In this document: one piece after another, positions 1 to 9,990 of the stretch | How positions within the stretch are numbered: position 1 is the first letter of the stretch | Layout: each line of letters begins with the position of its first letter | The notes under the pieces: model-generated | Told to the model about the DNA's origin: nothing | What the model saw: only the letters and a program-made list of their open reading frames with translations | The model's database searches: none | Assembly: GCF_001540865.1 (NCBI RefSeq) | Contig: NC_033628.1 | Coordinates: 3,173,077 to 3,237,076, forward strand | Reading direction: 5' to 3' | Length of the DNA stretch: 64,000 nt | Source of the DNA: Ananas comosus | Lineage: Eukaryota; Streptophyta; Magnoliopsida; Poales; Bromeliaceae | Program-made: the position numbers and the translations under genes

Positions 1-120
1 TTTTCTAGAAATTTCAAATACTCTAGATCATATTTAACGGAGTGGATCGTCGATTCGGAAGCTCCATCATTGAAAACAACTTATGAGTACAAGGGCTCCA
101 ATACTCATAATAGTATAGTA
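1..120. mobile_element. Right part of foldback MITE, family C
   Basis: This stretch matches the right-hand arm of the complete element at 3945-4488. It shares the run from a tttctagaaatttcaaatac segment through the sequence that ends in short GAGTAC-type hairpin arms and a TAGTATAGTAGCC terminus. It abuts the (TA)n tract at 130-162. The left half lies outside the window or is missing. No coding potential. Confidence 0.6.
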
Positions 121-128
121 GCCATGAC

Positions 129-129
<1 letters not shown>

Positions 130-162
<33 letters not shown>
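130..162. repeat. (TA)n microsatellite
   Basis: An uninterrupted alternating TA tract between two MITEs. The same arrangement recurs at 415-457, 1004-1022, 5060-5128, 5877-5907 and 30717-30740. The MITEs of this window therefore sit in, or carry at their ends, TA microsatellites. Confidence 0.9.
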
Positions 163-166
<4 letters not shown>

Positions 167-412
167 TCCGGCTACTATACTCTTATGAGCATAGAGCCTC
201 TTGTACTCATAAGTTTTTGGCGGTTAGATTTACCCTTTAATTATTTTCACCCGTTAGATTATACTATTCAACCAACTACTCACTCAACCCTAGGGGGCCC
301 ACTATCAACCTAACCATAACTACTCTCATCCTAACCGCACATTTTTTCATCTGAACGGCTGAAAACTTATGAGTACAAGAGGCTCTATACTCATATGAGT
401 ATAGTAGCCCCA
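167..412. mobile_element. Foldback MITE, family B
   Basis: A short inverted-repeat element. The left arm starts GTCCGGCTACTATACTC and carries a hairpin stem (ATGAGCATAGAGCC and GTACTCAT). The right arm returns as the complement, ending ATGAGTATAGTAGCC. The core contains CCGTTAGATT and CACTCAACCCTAGGGGGCCC. Relatives with the same core lie at 5647-5877, 30738-30970 and 38070-38372. Flanked by TA repeats on both sides; the target duplication appears to be TA. Confidence 0.75.
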
Positions 413-413
413 G

Positions 414-457
<44 letters not shown>

Positions 458-460
<3 letters not shown>

Positions 461-1003
461 TGAGGCTACTATGCTATCGGAAGCACGGAGCCTTCCGTGC
501 TTCCAGCTCGTTTTCGATGTTGCGACTTTCGAATCGTCGATCGGCTCCGTTAAACTTGATCTAGAGTATTTGAAGTACCTAGAAAATAAATTTTATGATT
601 TTACGATATCATTTGCCTAGTGAACGAAGGGGCTCAAAATCAACGGCTGAAAATAAAAATCTTACAAAATGTAATAATATGACATTAAAATTTTAAATCA
701 AAGATATTGATCTTGTTTTATATAGTATAAAGAATTTTCTATCAAAATTTCACGTGATTTGGATATTTCTATATCGTTAAACTTGCAAACGGCTCAACAC
801 GGCCATTAAAATTATTGATTTTGAGTCCCATCGATCACTAGGCAAATGATATCGAAAAATCATAAAATTTATTTTCTAAGTACTTCAAATACTCTAGATC
901 AAGTTTAACGGAGCCGATCGACGATTCGAAAGTCGCAACATCGAAAACGAGCTGGAAGCACAGAAGGCTCCGTGCTTCCGATAGCATAGTAGCCTCACTC
1001 TAT
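458..1003. mobile_element. Foldback MITE, family A (complete)
   Basis: Inverted arms of about 120 bp: GAGTGAGGCTACTATGC on the left and GCATAGTAGCCTCACTC on the right. Each arm contains a nested palindrome, for example GCACGGAGCCTTCCGTGC, followed by a shared segment containing GATCGGCTCCGTTAAAC. The AT-rich centre (about 600-860) is itself partly symmetric. No ORF. TA repeats flank both ends. Other copies lie at 2200-2325 (right end), 4524-5056 (diverged), 5140-5640 and 30572-30716 (right end). Confidence 0.8.
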
Positions 1004-1022
1004 AAATATATATATATATATA

Positions 1023-1411
1023 GGCCATGGCTACTATACTATTATGAGTATTGGAGCCCTCGTACTCATAAGTTGTTTTCAATGATGGAGCTTCCGAATC
1101 GACGATCCACTCTGTTAAATATGATTTAAAGTATTTGAAATTTCTAGAAAATAAATTTCGTAAATTTTCGAAATCATAATAAAGTCCATCAAGTAGGCAT
1201 AAAATGAACGGTCAAAATCGAATGACGTCCTTAAAAAGGATGATCGGAACTTTCAATTCAAGATCGGAGTTATTGATCTTTATCTATGTAGTGAATAGAA
1301 TTTTCTATCAAAAATTCAACAAATTCCGATTCTTTTACACCGTTAAACTAGCAAGTATCCTATACTGGCCGTTAAAAATTGTCAAATTTGTGACCTCTTG
1401 ATCGTAAGGTA
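1023..1411. mobile_element. Foldback MITE, family C, left part
   Basis: This matches, as reverse complement, the arms and interior of the 3945-4488 element (GAGTATTGGAGCCCTCGTACTC hairpin region, AACGGCCAGT-type motif, ATCAAAATTC-type interior). It stops at 1411, where an unrelated LTR-like sequence beginning TGTCACGCCCC takes over. It is therefore truncated or interrupted. Confidence 0.6.
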
Positions 1412-1413
1412 AA

Positions 1414-2136
1414 TGTGTCACGCCCCGGGGTCCCTTTTAGTTTAAAACATAGCAGAAAAGCGTCTGAATTTTTTTTTTTTTTTGAAAACCTCACTCCAGA
1501 GTATGTCAGATCCGCTACAAACACAGGGAATCCACTGTGCACACGGACAGAGTCTCCCCTGTATTTTCACGGCGTCGCACAAGTACAAGAAGCAATCCAG
1601 ATACAATCACAACCAAATGAACATACAAGTAACCAACAATTATATATTCATACACCATTCACATCACAGGTTCATATTTATATATTCAATATTTAAACAT
1701 AAATCCACATCTATCAGTTAAAATATTTCCAACTCAGAAAAAGGTTTTGAAATACTAAGATACAAAATCCACAGAAAATCTTTTGGAAACTGTTCCCTAC
1801 ACGGAAACTTTTCTCTTTTAAAAATGCTACCACGAGGAGTAGAAAACCTTTTATTTACGAAAATTCAGGAATCTTCTTCTCATTCGAAAAACCAACTGAA
1901 GTCTTGAATATTTTAACATAATGAAATACTCAACCATATAAACCCACTAAGCTATATATCAAAAGAAATAATAAGGGCAAAAGCTAAGCCGAATAACCTG
2001 GGTCAGAAGATCTATCGACCGCTACGTACATGTCTCACGTCTCGTCTCAACCCTTACCGCCCGCGATACCTGAAAAATAGTGGGGGAGGTGAGAACATGT
2101 AAACATGTCTCCCCTCCCAGTGGGTACCGCAAGCCG
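1414..2136 (-). mobile_element. LTR-like retrotransposon fragment, ends in N gap
   Basis: The stretch opens with TGTCACGCCCCGGGGTC, the inverted end of a plant Ty3-type LTR. The minus-strand LTR at 31322 opens the same way with TGTCACGCC. The rest is noncoding and AT-rich to 2036, then GC-richer up to the gap. ORFs here are short and unconvincing. The assignment rests on the terminus only. Confidence 0.4.
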
Positions 2137-2199
2137 NNNNNNNNNNNNNNNNNNNNNNNNNNNNNNNNNNNNNNNNNNNNNNNNNNNNNNNNNNNNNNN
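2137..2199. other. Assembly gap (63 N)
   Basis: A run of N. The right side resumes inside a family A MITE right arm. Confidence 1.
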
Positions 2200-2516
2200 T
2201 ACTTCAAATACTCTAGATCAAGTTTAACGGAACCGATCGACGATTCGAAAGTCGCAACATCGAAAACGACCTGAAAGCACGGAAGGCTCCGTGCTTCCAG
2301 AAGCATAGTAGCCTCACTCTATATATTTAACGGTGTGGATCGTCGATTCGGAAGCTGTATCATCGAAAACAACTTATAAGTACGAGGGCGATCGTACTAT
2401 AATAGTATAGTAGCCGGACCCTATATAGGCCATGGCTACTATACTATTATGAGTATTGGAGCCCTCGTACTCATAAGTTGTTTTCAATGATGGAGCTTCC
2501 GAATCGACGATCCACT
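2200..2516. mobile_element. Nested MITE ends (families A and C)
   Basis: 2200-2325 is the right arm of a family A MITE. 2323-2423 is a short family C-like end. 2425-2516 repeats 1023-1111 almost exactly and stops at a single N at 2517. The pile-up of partial ends on either side of gaps suggests that assembly breaks fell in these repeats. Confidence 0.55.
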
Positions 2517-2517
2517 N

Positions 2518-2978
2518 AGAAGCCAACTTCTCACCGCGGCTTCTCCGGAAAATCGAGTTACTATTCACTTTAAGTGAAACTTGGAAATCGCGTAGAATTT
2601 CCGTTTTAACTCGATTTCGCCCGAAACTTGACGAGTGCTTTTGTAATTAAATTACACACAAAAACATCGTCAACTGAGAGTTTAGCTACACTGCAAAAAT
2701 CTCAGTCCTTACATCATATATATGCATGATCGCTGAATATTTTACCTAAGATTAAGCAGAAGAGGGATTAGTTATGAAATATAAATTATATAACTCACAT
2801 CTAATCAAGTAAATATAAGTCAGTTCAATAGAAAGAAGCAGGCAGAATGCAGAGAAAGTGCAGCAAGTAGTAAAAGACCACACAGAGTGGAAAGAATAAG
2901 AAGAAGAAGCAACTAAGTATGATATAGTATGTAACTAAGCCCACAAAACATTGGAATATGTGCTCAGGCCATATACTT
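2518..2978. other. Noncoding, LTR-like fragment
   Basis: Starts after the N with GC-rich sequence including CTCGATTTCGCCCGAAAC, which resembles parts of long plant Ty3 LTRs. It then becomes plain AT-rich sequence. No ORF of interest. The retrotransposon origin is only suggested. Confidence 0.3.
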
Positions 2979-2981
2979 TAA

Positions 2982-3913
2982 GGTATCGTTTGGTTCGGGG
3001 ATAAGTAAAAAGTGGCTATTCCAGGGAAAAGTATAAATTGAGGTATAAGCGGGAATTAGATCAATTTTGCGTTTGGATGAAAATTAGGTTATTCCTGTGA
3101 ATAAAAAAAATAGCGTTTGGTTAGATAAGATGTAATAAAAAGTGTAGTGGGTTTTAATAAATAAAACATAATGATATTACCCACCTATTATATTTTAATT
3201 TAAATTTTTAATTTTTAATTTTATATTTTTAAATTTAAATTTTTAACTTTGAAATTTCAAATTTTGAAATCTCAAATTTTAAATTCAAAATTTTAAATTT
3301 TAAATTTCAAACTTTAAATTTAAGATCAAATTTAAATTTAAAAAATATAAAATATCAAATTTTAAATTTTAAAAATTTAACATATCAAAATTTAGAATTT
3401 AGAATTTAAAATTAAAAACTTTAATTTTGAGATTACAAATTTTAAATTTTAAAATTTTAAATTTTAAATGTTTAAATTTTAAAATAAGAATAGGGGTGGG
3501 AACAATTAATAAAAATAATTTATTATAATAAATTTATAAAGTTTTTTAAAATTCTACTTAAACTTAAATTTAATAAATATAATTTATTATAATATTTAAA
3601 TATAAATAATATGTATTAATATAGTACAATTAATAAATTTATAATAAAAATAATGTATTATAATATATAACATATTATATTTATATAATTTAGTGTTAAT
3701 TCAATTTAAAATTTTAATTAAGTTTGAAATTAAGCATTGGAATAGCACTATTCCACCAAAAAGGTGGAATAGCAAATTCCTTGCTATTCCGAGAGAACCT
3801 GGAATAGTAAGGTTTGACCGGGATAAAATATTCCGGTAAAAAATTGCGCCGTTTAGCGGAATAGCGGGAATAACTTTCGTTATTCTCACTTATCCTCCGA
3901 ACCAAACGGGGCC
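2982..3913. mobile_element. Harbinger/Tourist-type MITE, 932 bp
   Basis: The terminal inverted repeats read GGTATCGTTTGGTTCGGGG on the left and, as reverse complement, GGCCCCGTTTGGTTCGGAGG on the right. The flanking trinucleotide TAA is duplicated (2979-2981 and 3914-3916), the usual PIF/Harbinger target. The interior is highly AT-rich with AAATTT-type low complexity at 3180-3480 and has no transposase ORF. It is a non-autonomous element. Confidence 0.8.
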
Positions 3914-3944
3914 TAATGTTATTGTATTTATACTAGAATATATG

Positions 3945-4488
3945 CTTAGGGTCCTTACTATTATGAGTATGATCGCCCTCGTACTTATTAGTTGTTTTCG
4001 ATGATACAGCTTCCGAATCGACGATCCACACCGTTAAACATTATTTACAGCATTTAAAACTTCTAGAAATCAAATTTTATAATTTTTCGACATCATTTAT
4101 CTTACGATCAAGAGGTCACAAATTTGACAATTTTTAACGGCCAGTATAGGATACTTGCTAGTTTAACGGTATAAAAGAATCGGATTTTGTTGAATTTTTG
4201 ATAGAAAATTCTATTCACTACATAGATAAAGATCAATAACTCTGATCTTGAATTGAAGGATCCGATCATCCTTTTTTAGGACGTCATTCGATTTTGACCG
4301 TTCATTTTATGCCCACTTGATAGACTTTATTATGATTTCAAAAATTTACGAAATTTATTTTCTAGAAATTTCAAATACTCTAGATCATATTTAACGGAGT
4401 GGATCGTCGATTCGGAAGCTCCATCATTGAAAACAACTTATGAGTACAGAGGATCCAATACTCATAACTAGTATAGAGTCATGGCCTA
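3945..4488. mobile_element. Foldback MITE, family C (complete)
   Basis: Inverted arms contain ACTATTATGAGTAT on the left and ACTCATAACTAGTATAG on the right. The next segment carries TTCCGAATCGACGATCC on the left and its complement on the right. The central part holds an AACGGCCAGTATAGG motif. No ORF. A (TA)n tract follows at 4489-4503. Confidence 0.7.
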
Positions 4489-4523
4489 TATATATATATA
4501 TATAATATCATTAATATTATATA

Positions 4524-5056
4524 ATTGCGGCTAGGATGCTTATGGAAACACGGAGGGCTCCGTGCTTCACTTTGTTTTCGATGTTCGGCTTTCGAATTGA
4601 CGATCGGCTCCGTTAGAGTTCATCTGAGTATTTGAAGTATCTAGAAAATAAATTTTGCGATTTTCGATATATTTGCCTAGTGATCGACGTGGCTCAAAAT
4701 CAACGGAGCTGAAAATAAAAATCTTACAAAAATAATGATAATGATATTAAAATTTTAGATCAAATATTGATCCTGTTTTATTATGGTATAAAGAATTTTC
4801 TATCAAAATTTCATGTGATATTGGATATTTCTACACTGTTAAACTTGCAACCGGCCCACCACGCCTGTTAAATTATTGATTTGAGCCCCTTCGATCCTAG
4901 GCAAATGATATCAAAAAACGCAATTTAATTTTTTAGGTACTTCAAATACTCTAGATCAACTCTACGGAGCCGATCGTCGATTCGAAAGTCCGAACATCGA
5001 AAATAATTGGAAGCACAGAGGCCTCCGTGCTTCCATAAGCATACCAGCCACTCTAT
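4524..5056. mobile_element. Diverged family A MITE
   Basis: The same order of parts as 458-1003 (terminal GGCTAGGATGCT, CACGGAGGGCTCCGTG palindrome, GATCGGCTCCGTT segment, then the mirror image ending AAGCATACCAGCCACTC), but with many substitutions and small indels. An (AT)n tract follows. An older copy or a poorly polished stretch. Confidence 0.6.
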
Positions 5057-5139
5057 AATATATTATATATAATATTATATATATATTTATATATATATAT
5101 ATATATATATCATATATATATATATATAACTTTCAAGTC

Positions 5140-5640
5140 GTTTTCGATGTTGCGACTTTCGGAAATTCGATCGATCGGCTCCGTTAAACTTGATCTAGAG
5201 TATTTGAAGTACTTAGAAAATAAATTTTATAATTTTTCGATATCATTTGCCTAGTGATCGATGGGACTCAAAATCAATAATTCTAATAGCCATGTTGAGC
5301 CGTTTGCAAGTTTAACGGTGTAGAAATATCCAAATCACGTGGAATTTTGATAGAAAATTCTTTCTACTATATAAAACAAGATCAGTATATTTGATCTAAA
5401 ATTTTAATGTCATATTATCGCGTTTTGTAAGATTTTTATTTTCAGCCGTTGATTTTGAGCCCCTTAGTTCACTAGGCAAATGATATCGAAAAATTGCAAA
5501 ATTTATTTTCTAGGTACTTCAAATGCTCTAGATCAAGTTTAACGAAGCCGATCGACAATTCGAAAGTCGCAACATCAAAAACGACCTGGAAGCACGGAAG
5601 GCTCCGTGCTTCCAGAAGTATAGGAGCCTCACTATATATA
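5140..5640. mobile_element. Family A MITE, 5' end truncated
   Basis: Lacks the outer left hairpin and starts inside the arm near TTTTCGATGTTGCGAC. It is otherwise colinear with 458-1003 and ends with GCTTCCAGAAGTATAGGAGCC. Embedded in (TA)n on both sides. Confidence 0.7.
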
Positions 5641-5646
5641 TATATA

Positions 5647-5877
5647 TAGAGAGTTCGACTACTATACTATTAATAGCACGAAGCACTTGGTGCTACCAAG
5701 TTTTCCACCGTTAGATCTACCTTTTTGATCATTTTTACCCATTAGATCATACTATTCATCCAACCACCCACTCAACCCTAGGGGGCCCATATCATCCTAA
5801 CCACACATCTCTTAATCCAATGGCCAAAAACTTGGTAGCACCAATGACTTGGTGCTATTAATAGCATAGTAGGCTAG
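5647..5877. mobile_element. Foldback MITE, family B
   Basis: Left terminus GAGTTCGACTACTATAC, with a stem containing CACTTGGTGCTACCAAG. The core has CCGTTAGATC and CAACCCTAGGGGGCCC. The right arm has CTTGGTAGCACC and ends GCATAGTAGGC. The core is the same as in 167-412, but the hairpin is a different sequence. No ORF. Confidence 0.75.
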
Positions 5878-5878
5878 T

Positions 5879-5905
<27 letters not shown>

Positions 5906-5910
<5 letters not shown>

Positions 5911-6381
5911 TAGGTTACTATACTATCTATAGTACCGGAGCTCCGATACTATAGTCTTGTTTTCGATCTTAGGATGTTCAAATTAACGATCCACACCGTT
6001 AAATATGATCTAGGGTATATGAAATTCTTAGAAATAAAATTTTAGTATTTTTCGATATCGTTTACTTAGTAAATAAATTATGTCAAAATGAACTGTGAAA
6101 ATTGAATAATCTTTAAAATTTGAGCGTAAGACTTTTAAATTCAAGATTAAGAATGTTAACCTTAATATAGATAGTTTAAAGTATTTTTTATCAAAATTTG
6201 AAGAAATTTAGATTCTTCTACACCATTAAACTCCAAACTCGCTATAGTAGTTATTGAAAATTGACAATTTTGAAATGGTTTGATAATAAAGTAAATTATG
6301 TCGAAAAAATATAAAATTTTATTTCTAAAAACTTTAAATACCCTAGATCAGTTTTAACGGTGTGGATCGTTGATTTGAACA
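5906..6381. mobile_element. Foldback MITE, family D, right end lost in gap
   Basis: Starts TTAGGTTACTATACTATC with an inner palindrome TACCGGAGCTCCGATA. The interior diverges from family C but keeps GATCCACACCGTTAAA. The mirror copy of that segment is reached near 6350 before the N block at 6382-6406. Confidence 0.6.
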
Positions 6382-6406
6382 NNNNNNNNNNNNNNNNNNN
6401 NNNNNN

Positions 6407-7262
6407 AAAGAGCCACCCCCGGTGCCATATTAGTTAAATCTCTATTTTGAACATATTGCGATAAATTGGTGTCAATTTTGTTAAATTTCTAAAAATCATT
6501 TTTCATCAACTTATATCTTGATGTTTTTGAATCATTAAATTATTTTTTATATTGAAATTTTGATGTGTCGATGTGTTTTGAAATTTTATAATATCTTATT
6601 TTCATTATAATGATTTTTGGAGTAAAAGCCTTAATTATATGAATTTAATTCAAATTTGATGGGTTTTTAAAAGATATTTTTCGAAAAAATTTTTTCACAT
6701 TTTGGTCCTTGTACCGGTACAAGAAACCGTGTTCCGGTACAAGGACTGCGGCTGAGCGGAATATAACCGGGTATAACGCTTCGATCTCTCTCAAATCTCA
6801 ACCTTTTTCAAAAATTTTTGTTCTTGAGAGCTCTAGCGACTCTTCTTCAACCGTTCTACACGTTTTCCTCTTGGATTTGTAAGTTTTTAGCATCAAATTT
6901 GTGAGTTTTATCCCGATTTTGATATTTTCACTGTTTTTGCGGGATAAGGGTTTGATCTCTGTTCTAATCCGTTTTTTATGCAATTTTTTGCTATAGATCA
7001 GAGTCTTAGGCTATTACCTTGCTTGTAGAACACTTGAACAACATCAAAATAAGTTATTTTTCGCTGATCTAAGATTTATGCTTTAATATGCATGTAATTT
7101 CGGGATTTTTCAAAAAGTTTGATTTTTGCTGAAATTTTTTGCATGATCTGGTTTGAAATAGCATTTTTATGCATTATAATGTTATTAGAAATTTTTCCGC
7201 TATTTTTACATATTTTTTCAAAAATTTTGTTCATGTATGCAATTTTTTTTTGATATAGGAAA
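6407..7262 (+). mobile_element. 5' LTR/leader of plant-transposon-protein element
   Basis: Noncoding sequence upstream of the ORF at 7263. At 6706-6745 it contains paired GTACCGGTACAAG and TTCCGGTACAAGG motifs, which recur in the 3' LTR at 9555-9635 (TACCGGTACAAGG, TTCCGGTACAACC). That supports one LTR-bounded element. The left end is lost in the N gap. A TATAA-like stretch lies near 6760-6777 ahead of a CTCTCTCAAATCTC-type leader. Confidence 0.5.
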
Positions 7263-8717
7263 ATGACGTTTTTGCTCGTATTGGTGGTGTTGGTGTTAAT
7301 GGCTGGGAGACGGAGCCGTGATAGTGGTAGAGGTCGTCATGGGGTTTCTAAAAGGACACACACAACTGAAGAAGCGTCCGGGTCTGATCCGGATTATCAG
7401 GCGAGCTCCCCGGAAGAATCTGAAGAACCTATTTCTCGCCTTGACAAAGGCAAAGGAATAGCTGGCGAATCATCTCATGGTGGTAGTTCTCGTACTCGTG
7501 AGGGATGTACAAAACAAGCTGTGGATGTCCCTCCAGCACGGCGAAGGTTGTTTGCATCGAAGTCGTGCATAGTTGAACGCTTTGTGAACTTCAATGATCT
7601 GATTCGGGATGTTCCTGATTTTGGACGACTACTACAGCGCGCACCTATTGAGCCTGTTGGACGGGTTCCTGCGAAGGCTCCTTTCTGTGTAGAACTCATT
7701 CGGGAGTTCTATATGAATGGTAAAGTACTTGCTGAAGATGATGAAACAGGCACTTTTATTTTCGAGACTGTTGTGCGTCAGAGGAGATTTCCAGTTACCC
7801 CCTATGATATTGGAGAGATCTTGGGGATGCATGTGGACACTACAGGTCTTCTCTATACGTCAGGAGGATTCCAAGCATCAACTCACATGGATATCATTCT
7901 TGGAGCTATATGCAAAGCCGGTGTTTACATGACTCATGGTTACATTGAATCCAAGGATTTATTACCTGAGTATCACTTGCTATCCTTGGTTATGAGCTAT
8001 AATGTTCAACCAACTATCGGCACAAAGAGGATCCGCTGGGAGAGATTAGTGTTGCTATATCTACTTGGTCATCCCGAGCAGGCTCATGGGTTGAACATCA
8101 ACATTCCATTTCTGATCTGGCAAAGGATGATTCACGTAATTCAGGGTGCCACTCGACGGGATCTACTACCATTCCCTGTTCTGATTACGAGGATTCTTCA
8201 AGCAAATGGAGTGGATACATCTTGTGACAAGTATGATGTTGGCCTTGGGCCTATTGACTCAGTGACTTGGGCTAAGTCTGTTAGCACTCTCAAGTCATTC
8301 CATCAGACCAAAGGGGCACCTCCTGAAGCATCTAGCCCAGCACCTCCACCGAGAGCAGCTTCTAGCTCTGCTCCTCCGCCTACATCTCGAGGGAGTTATG
8401 ATACTTCATCTAGTTCGGGGGGAGCGACGACGTTGGAATCAGTTAAGGATGATTTGCGAAAATTAAAGAAGAAGGTGAACAACATTGGAAGGAAAGTTGA
8501 GTCCGGCATCAAAAAGTTTGAGTTAAGTATCAAAAGATTGATGGATAAGATGGGGTGTAGACATGATGATATTTGGGAACCTACTCCATCTTCTGCTTCG
8601 TATCAGCGGTCATCTTCACGACATCCTCTCATTCCACCGTCTGGTGATGCTCCTGAGGCTGGAGGTTCTGGAGCTGGTGCTGGAGATGATGATGATGATG
8701 ATGAGGACACGGAGTGA
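7263..8717 (+). CDS. Plant transposon-associated protein (Transposase_32-like)
   Basis: A single uninterrupted ORF of 484 codons, long for this window. Residues 1-115 are low-complexity and charged (Ser/Arg/Glu). About 110-345 form the ordered part, with motifs RFVNFNDLIRDVPDFG, FYMNGKVLAEDDE and RFPVTPYDIGEILGM. This pattern resembles the family annotated as putative plant transposon protein (Pfam Transposase_32), usually found in LTR elements without pol; the assignment is by eye. About 355-400 is Pro/Ser/Ala-rich. About 405-445 is a Lys-rich probable coiled coil, and the C-terminus is a run of Asp. The listed first ATG gives a short hydrophobic stretch; the ATG at 7302 (MAGRRSRDSG) may be the real start. 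No integrase or reverse transcriptase is present. Neighbours are LTR-like sequence on both sides. Confidence 0.65.
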   Translation: MTFLLVLVVLVLMAGRRSRDSGRGRHGVSKRTHTTEEASGSDPDYQASSPEESEEPISRLDKGKGIAGESSHGGSSRTREGCTKQAVDVPPARRRLFASKSCIVERFVNFNDLIRDVPDFGRLLQRAPIEPVGRVPAKAPFCVELIREFYMNGKVLAEDDETGTFIFETVVRQRRFPVTPYDIGEILGMHVDTTGLLYTSGGFQASTHMDIILGAICKAGVYMTHGYIESKDLLPEYHLLSLVMSYNVQPTIGTKRIRWERLVLLYLLGHPEQAHGLNINIPFLIWQRMIHVIQGATRRDLLPFPVLITRILQANGVDTSCDKYDVGLGPIDSVTWAKSVSTLKSFHQTKGAPPEASSPAPPPRAASSSAPPPTSRGSYDTSSSSGGATTLESVKDDLRKLKKKVNNIGRKVESGIKKFELSIKRLMDKMGCRHDDIWEPTPSSASYQRSSSRHPLIPPSGDAPEAGGSGAGAGDDDDDDEDTE

Positions 8718-9273
8718 TTTCTTCGTCGAGCTTAGTCTCTTTCTTTCACTGCATTTGCTGTTTAGGATGATGTTTTAGATTTGCTTGCTTATCTTTCTGT
8801 AGTATGTTTTTACTTTTGTTTTAGGCCTGTAACTATGACTAGACTACTCTCATGTTTTTCTAGTATGTTTTCTCTTTCTATTTGCTTTCTTTTGGCAATT
8901 TTTGACAAAAAGGGGGAGAGCATAGATGAAGGGGGAGAGCATGGATGAACAGGCATTGAACTGAAGCAGAGGATGATGAGTTCAAGAACAAAGGGGGAGA
9001 TGTGAACAAAGGGGGAGAAGGTATAAGAATTTAGTGCTAATCATTTTTGAATGAATTGTTTTGCAGGAAATCAAGACTTCAAGACTCCTAGTTGCGTCTA
9101 AGTCATAGAGTCTGTTTTAGGAGTTTTGATGTAATTTTGAGTTTCAAATTGTATTTGGATTACACGCGAGGGGTTCGATGTTTTGGTGATGACATTGAAC
9201 TTCGTTTTTTCTTTAAATTGTAATTTGTGAGTTTGTGTGTGTTTTGTCACGAAATTGCCAAAGGGGGAGATTG
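8718..9273 (+). mobile_element. 3' untranslated part with repeated polypurine tracts
   Basis: AAGGGGGAGA-type purine tracts occur five times (near 8910, 8930, 8989, 9010 and 9258). The last one lies directly before the putative 3' LTR and reads AAAGGGGGAGAT, the expected polypurine tract for plus-strand priming. No ORF. Confidence 0.6.
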
Positions 9274-9646
9274 TTAGGTCCTATGTGTTGGCAAGTTTCG
9301 TGGGTCGAGTCGGAGTCTTGAAGAAGTCCGGAGCGGCGTATTGAAGATCGAAGAATCCAAGACTTCGAAGAATCAGAAAGGATGCAAAACACGCAAAACT
9401 TGAATCACGATGCTTAGGTAAGCTTTAAATCTTGTTTATGGTGATTCATACTTATTTATAGATCTTAGAATCATATTTTCAAGTTGTAATTGATTAGAAA
9501 GTTTCTAAGAGCCTGTAAAACCCGAAACAATGTATTTTCAGCGAAAATTGCATTGTTGTACCGGTACAAGGGTTTTCTGTTCAGGGTACAGCCATCAGTG
9601 TTTGCGCAGATTGTTTGATGGTTGTTCCGGTACAACCATCATGGCT
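9274..9646 (+). mobile_element. 3' LTR, cut by CACTA insertion
   Basis: Begins TGTTAGGTCCTATGTGTTGG right after the polypurine tract. It runs to the CACTA terminus at 9647, without a recognisable CA end of its own. It shares the ACCGGTACAAG motif pair with 6706-6745. Its rear part is presumably displaced or lost. Confidence 0.55.
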
Positions 9647-9990
9647 CACTACAACAAAACTGAGCTATAGCGACACTTTTAAGTGTCCCTAAAACTTAAA
9701 AAAAGTGCTGCTAGCAAAAATACCGACACTAAAAAATGTGTCGCTATATGTGCAGTCCCTAGGGTATATAGCGACACTTAAAAAAGTGTCGGTATATCCC
9801 AAAATAAGTGCTGCAGTTTAGTGACACTTTTTTTAATTTTTAGTGACACACATAAGTGTCCCTAATTTTTTTTTAAAAAGTAATTTTTTTTTTATATAGT
9901 GACACACATAAGTGTCCCTAATTTTTTAAGAAAAGTAATTTTTTTTTTATATAGCGACACTTTATAAGTGTCACATTGTCATTCAAAGTA
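9647..9990 (+). mobile_element. CACTA (En/Spm-like) terminus with subterminal repeats
   Basis: CACTACAACAAAAC at 9647 fits a CACTA terminal inverted repeat. It is followed by many direct and inverted copies of a short motif, ATAGCGACACTT or AGTGTCGCTATA, typical of subterminal transposase-binding repeats. I could not find the opposite end (GTTGTAGTG) downstream, so the right boundary is unknown and the element may be truncated. Confidence 0.65.

Noticed and set aside
8890..9020. Possible CRISPR-like short repeats (AAGGGGGAGA)
   Set aside because: Irregular spacing, no spacer structure and plant context; they are polypurine tracts.
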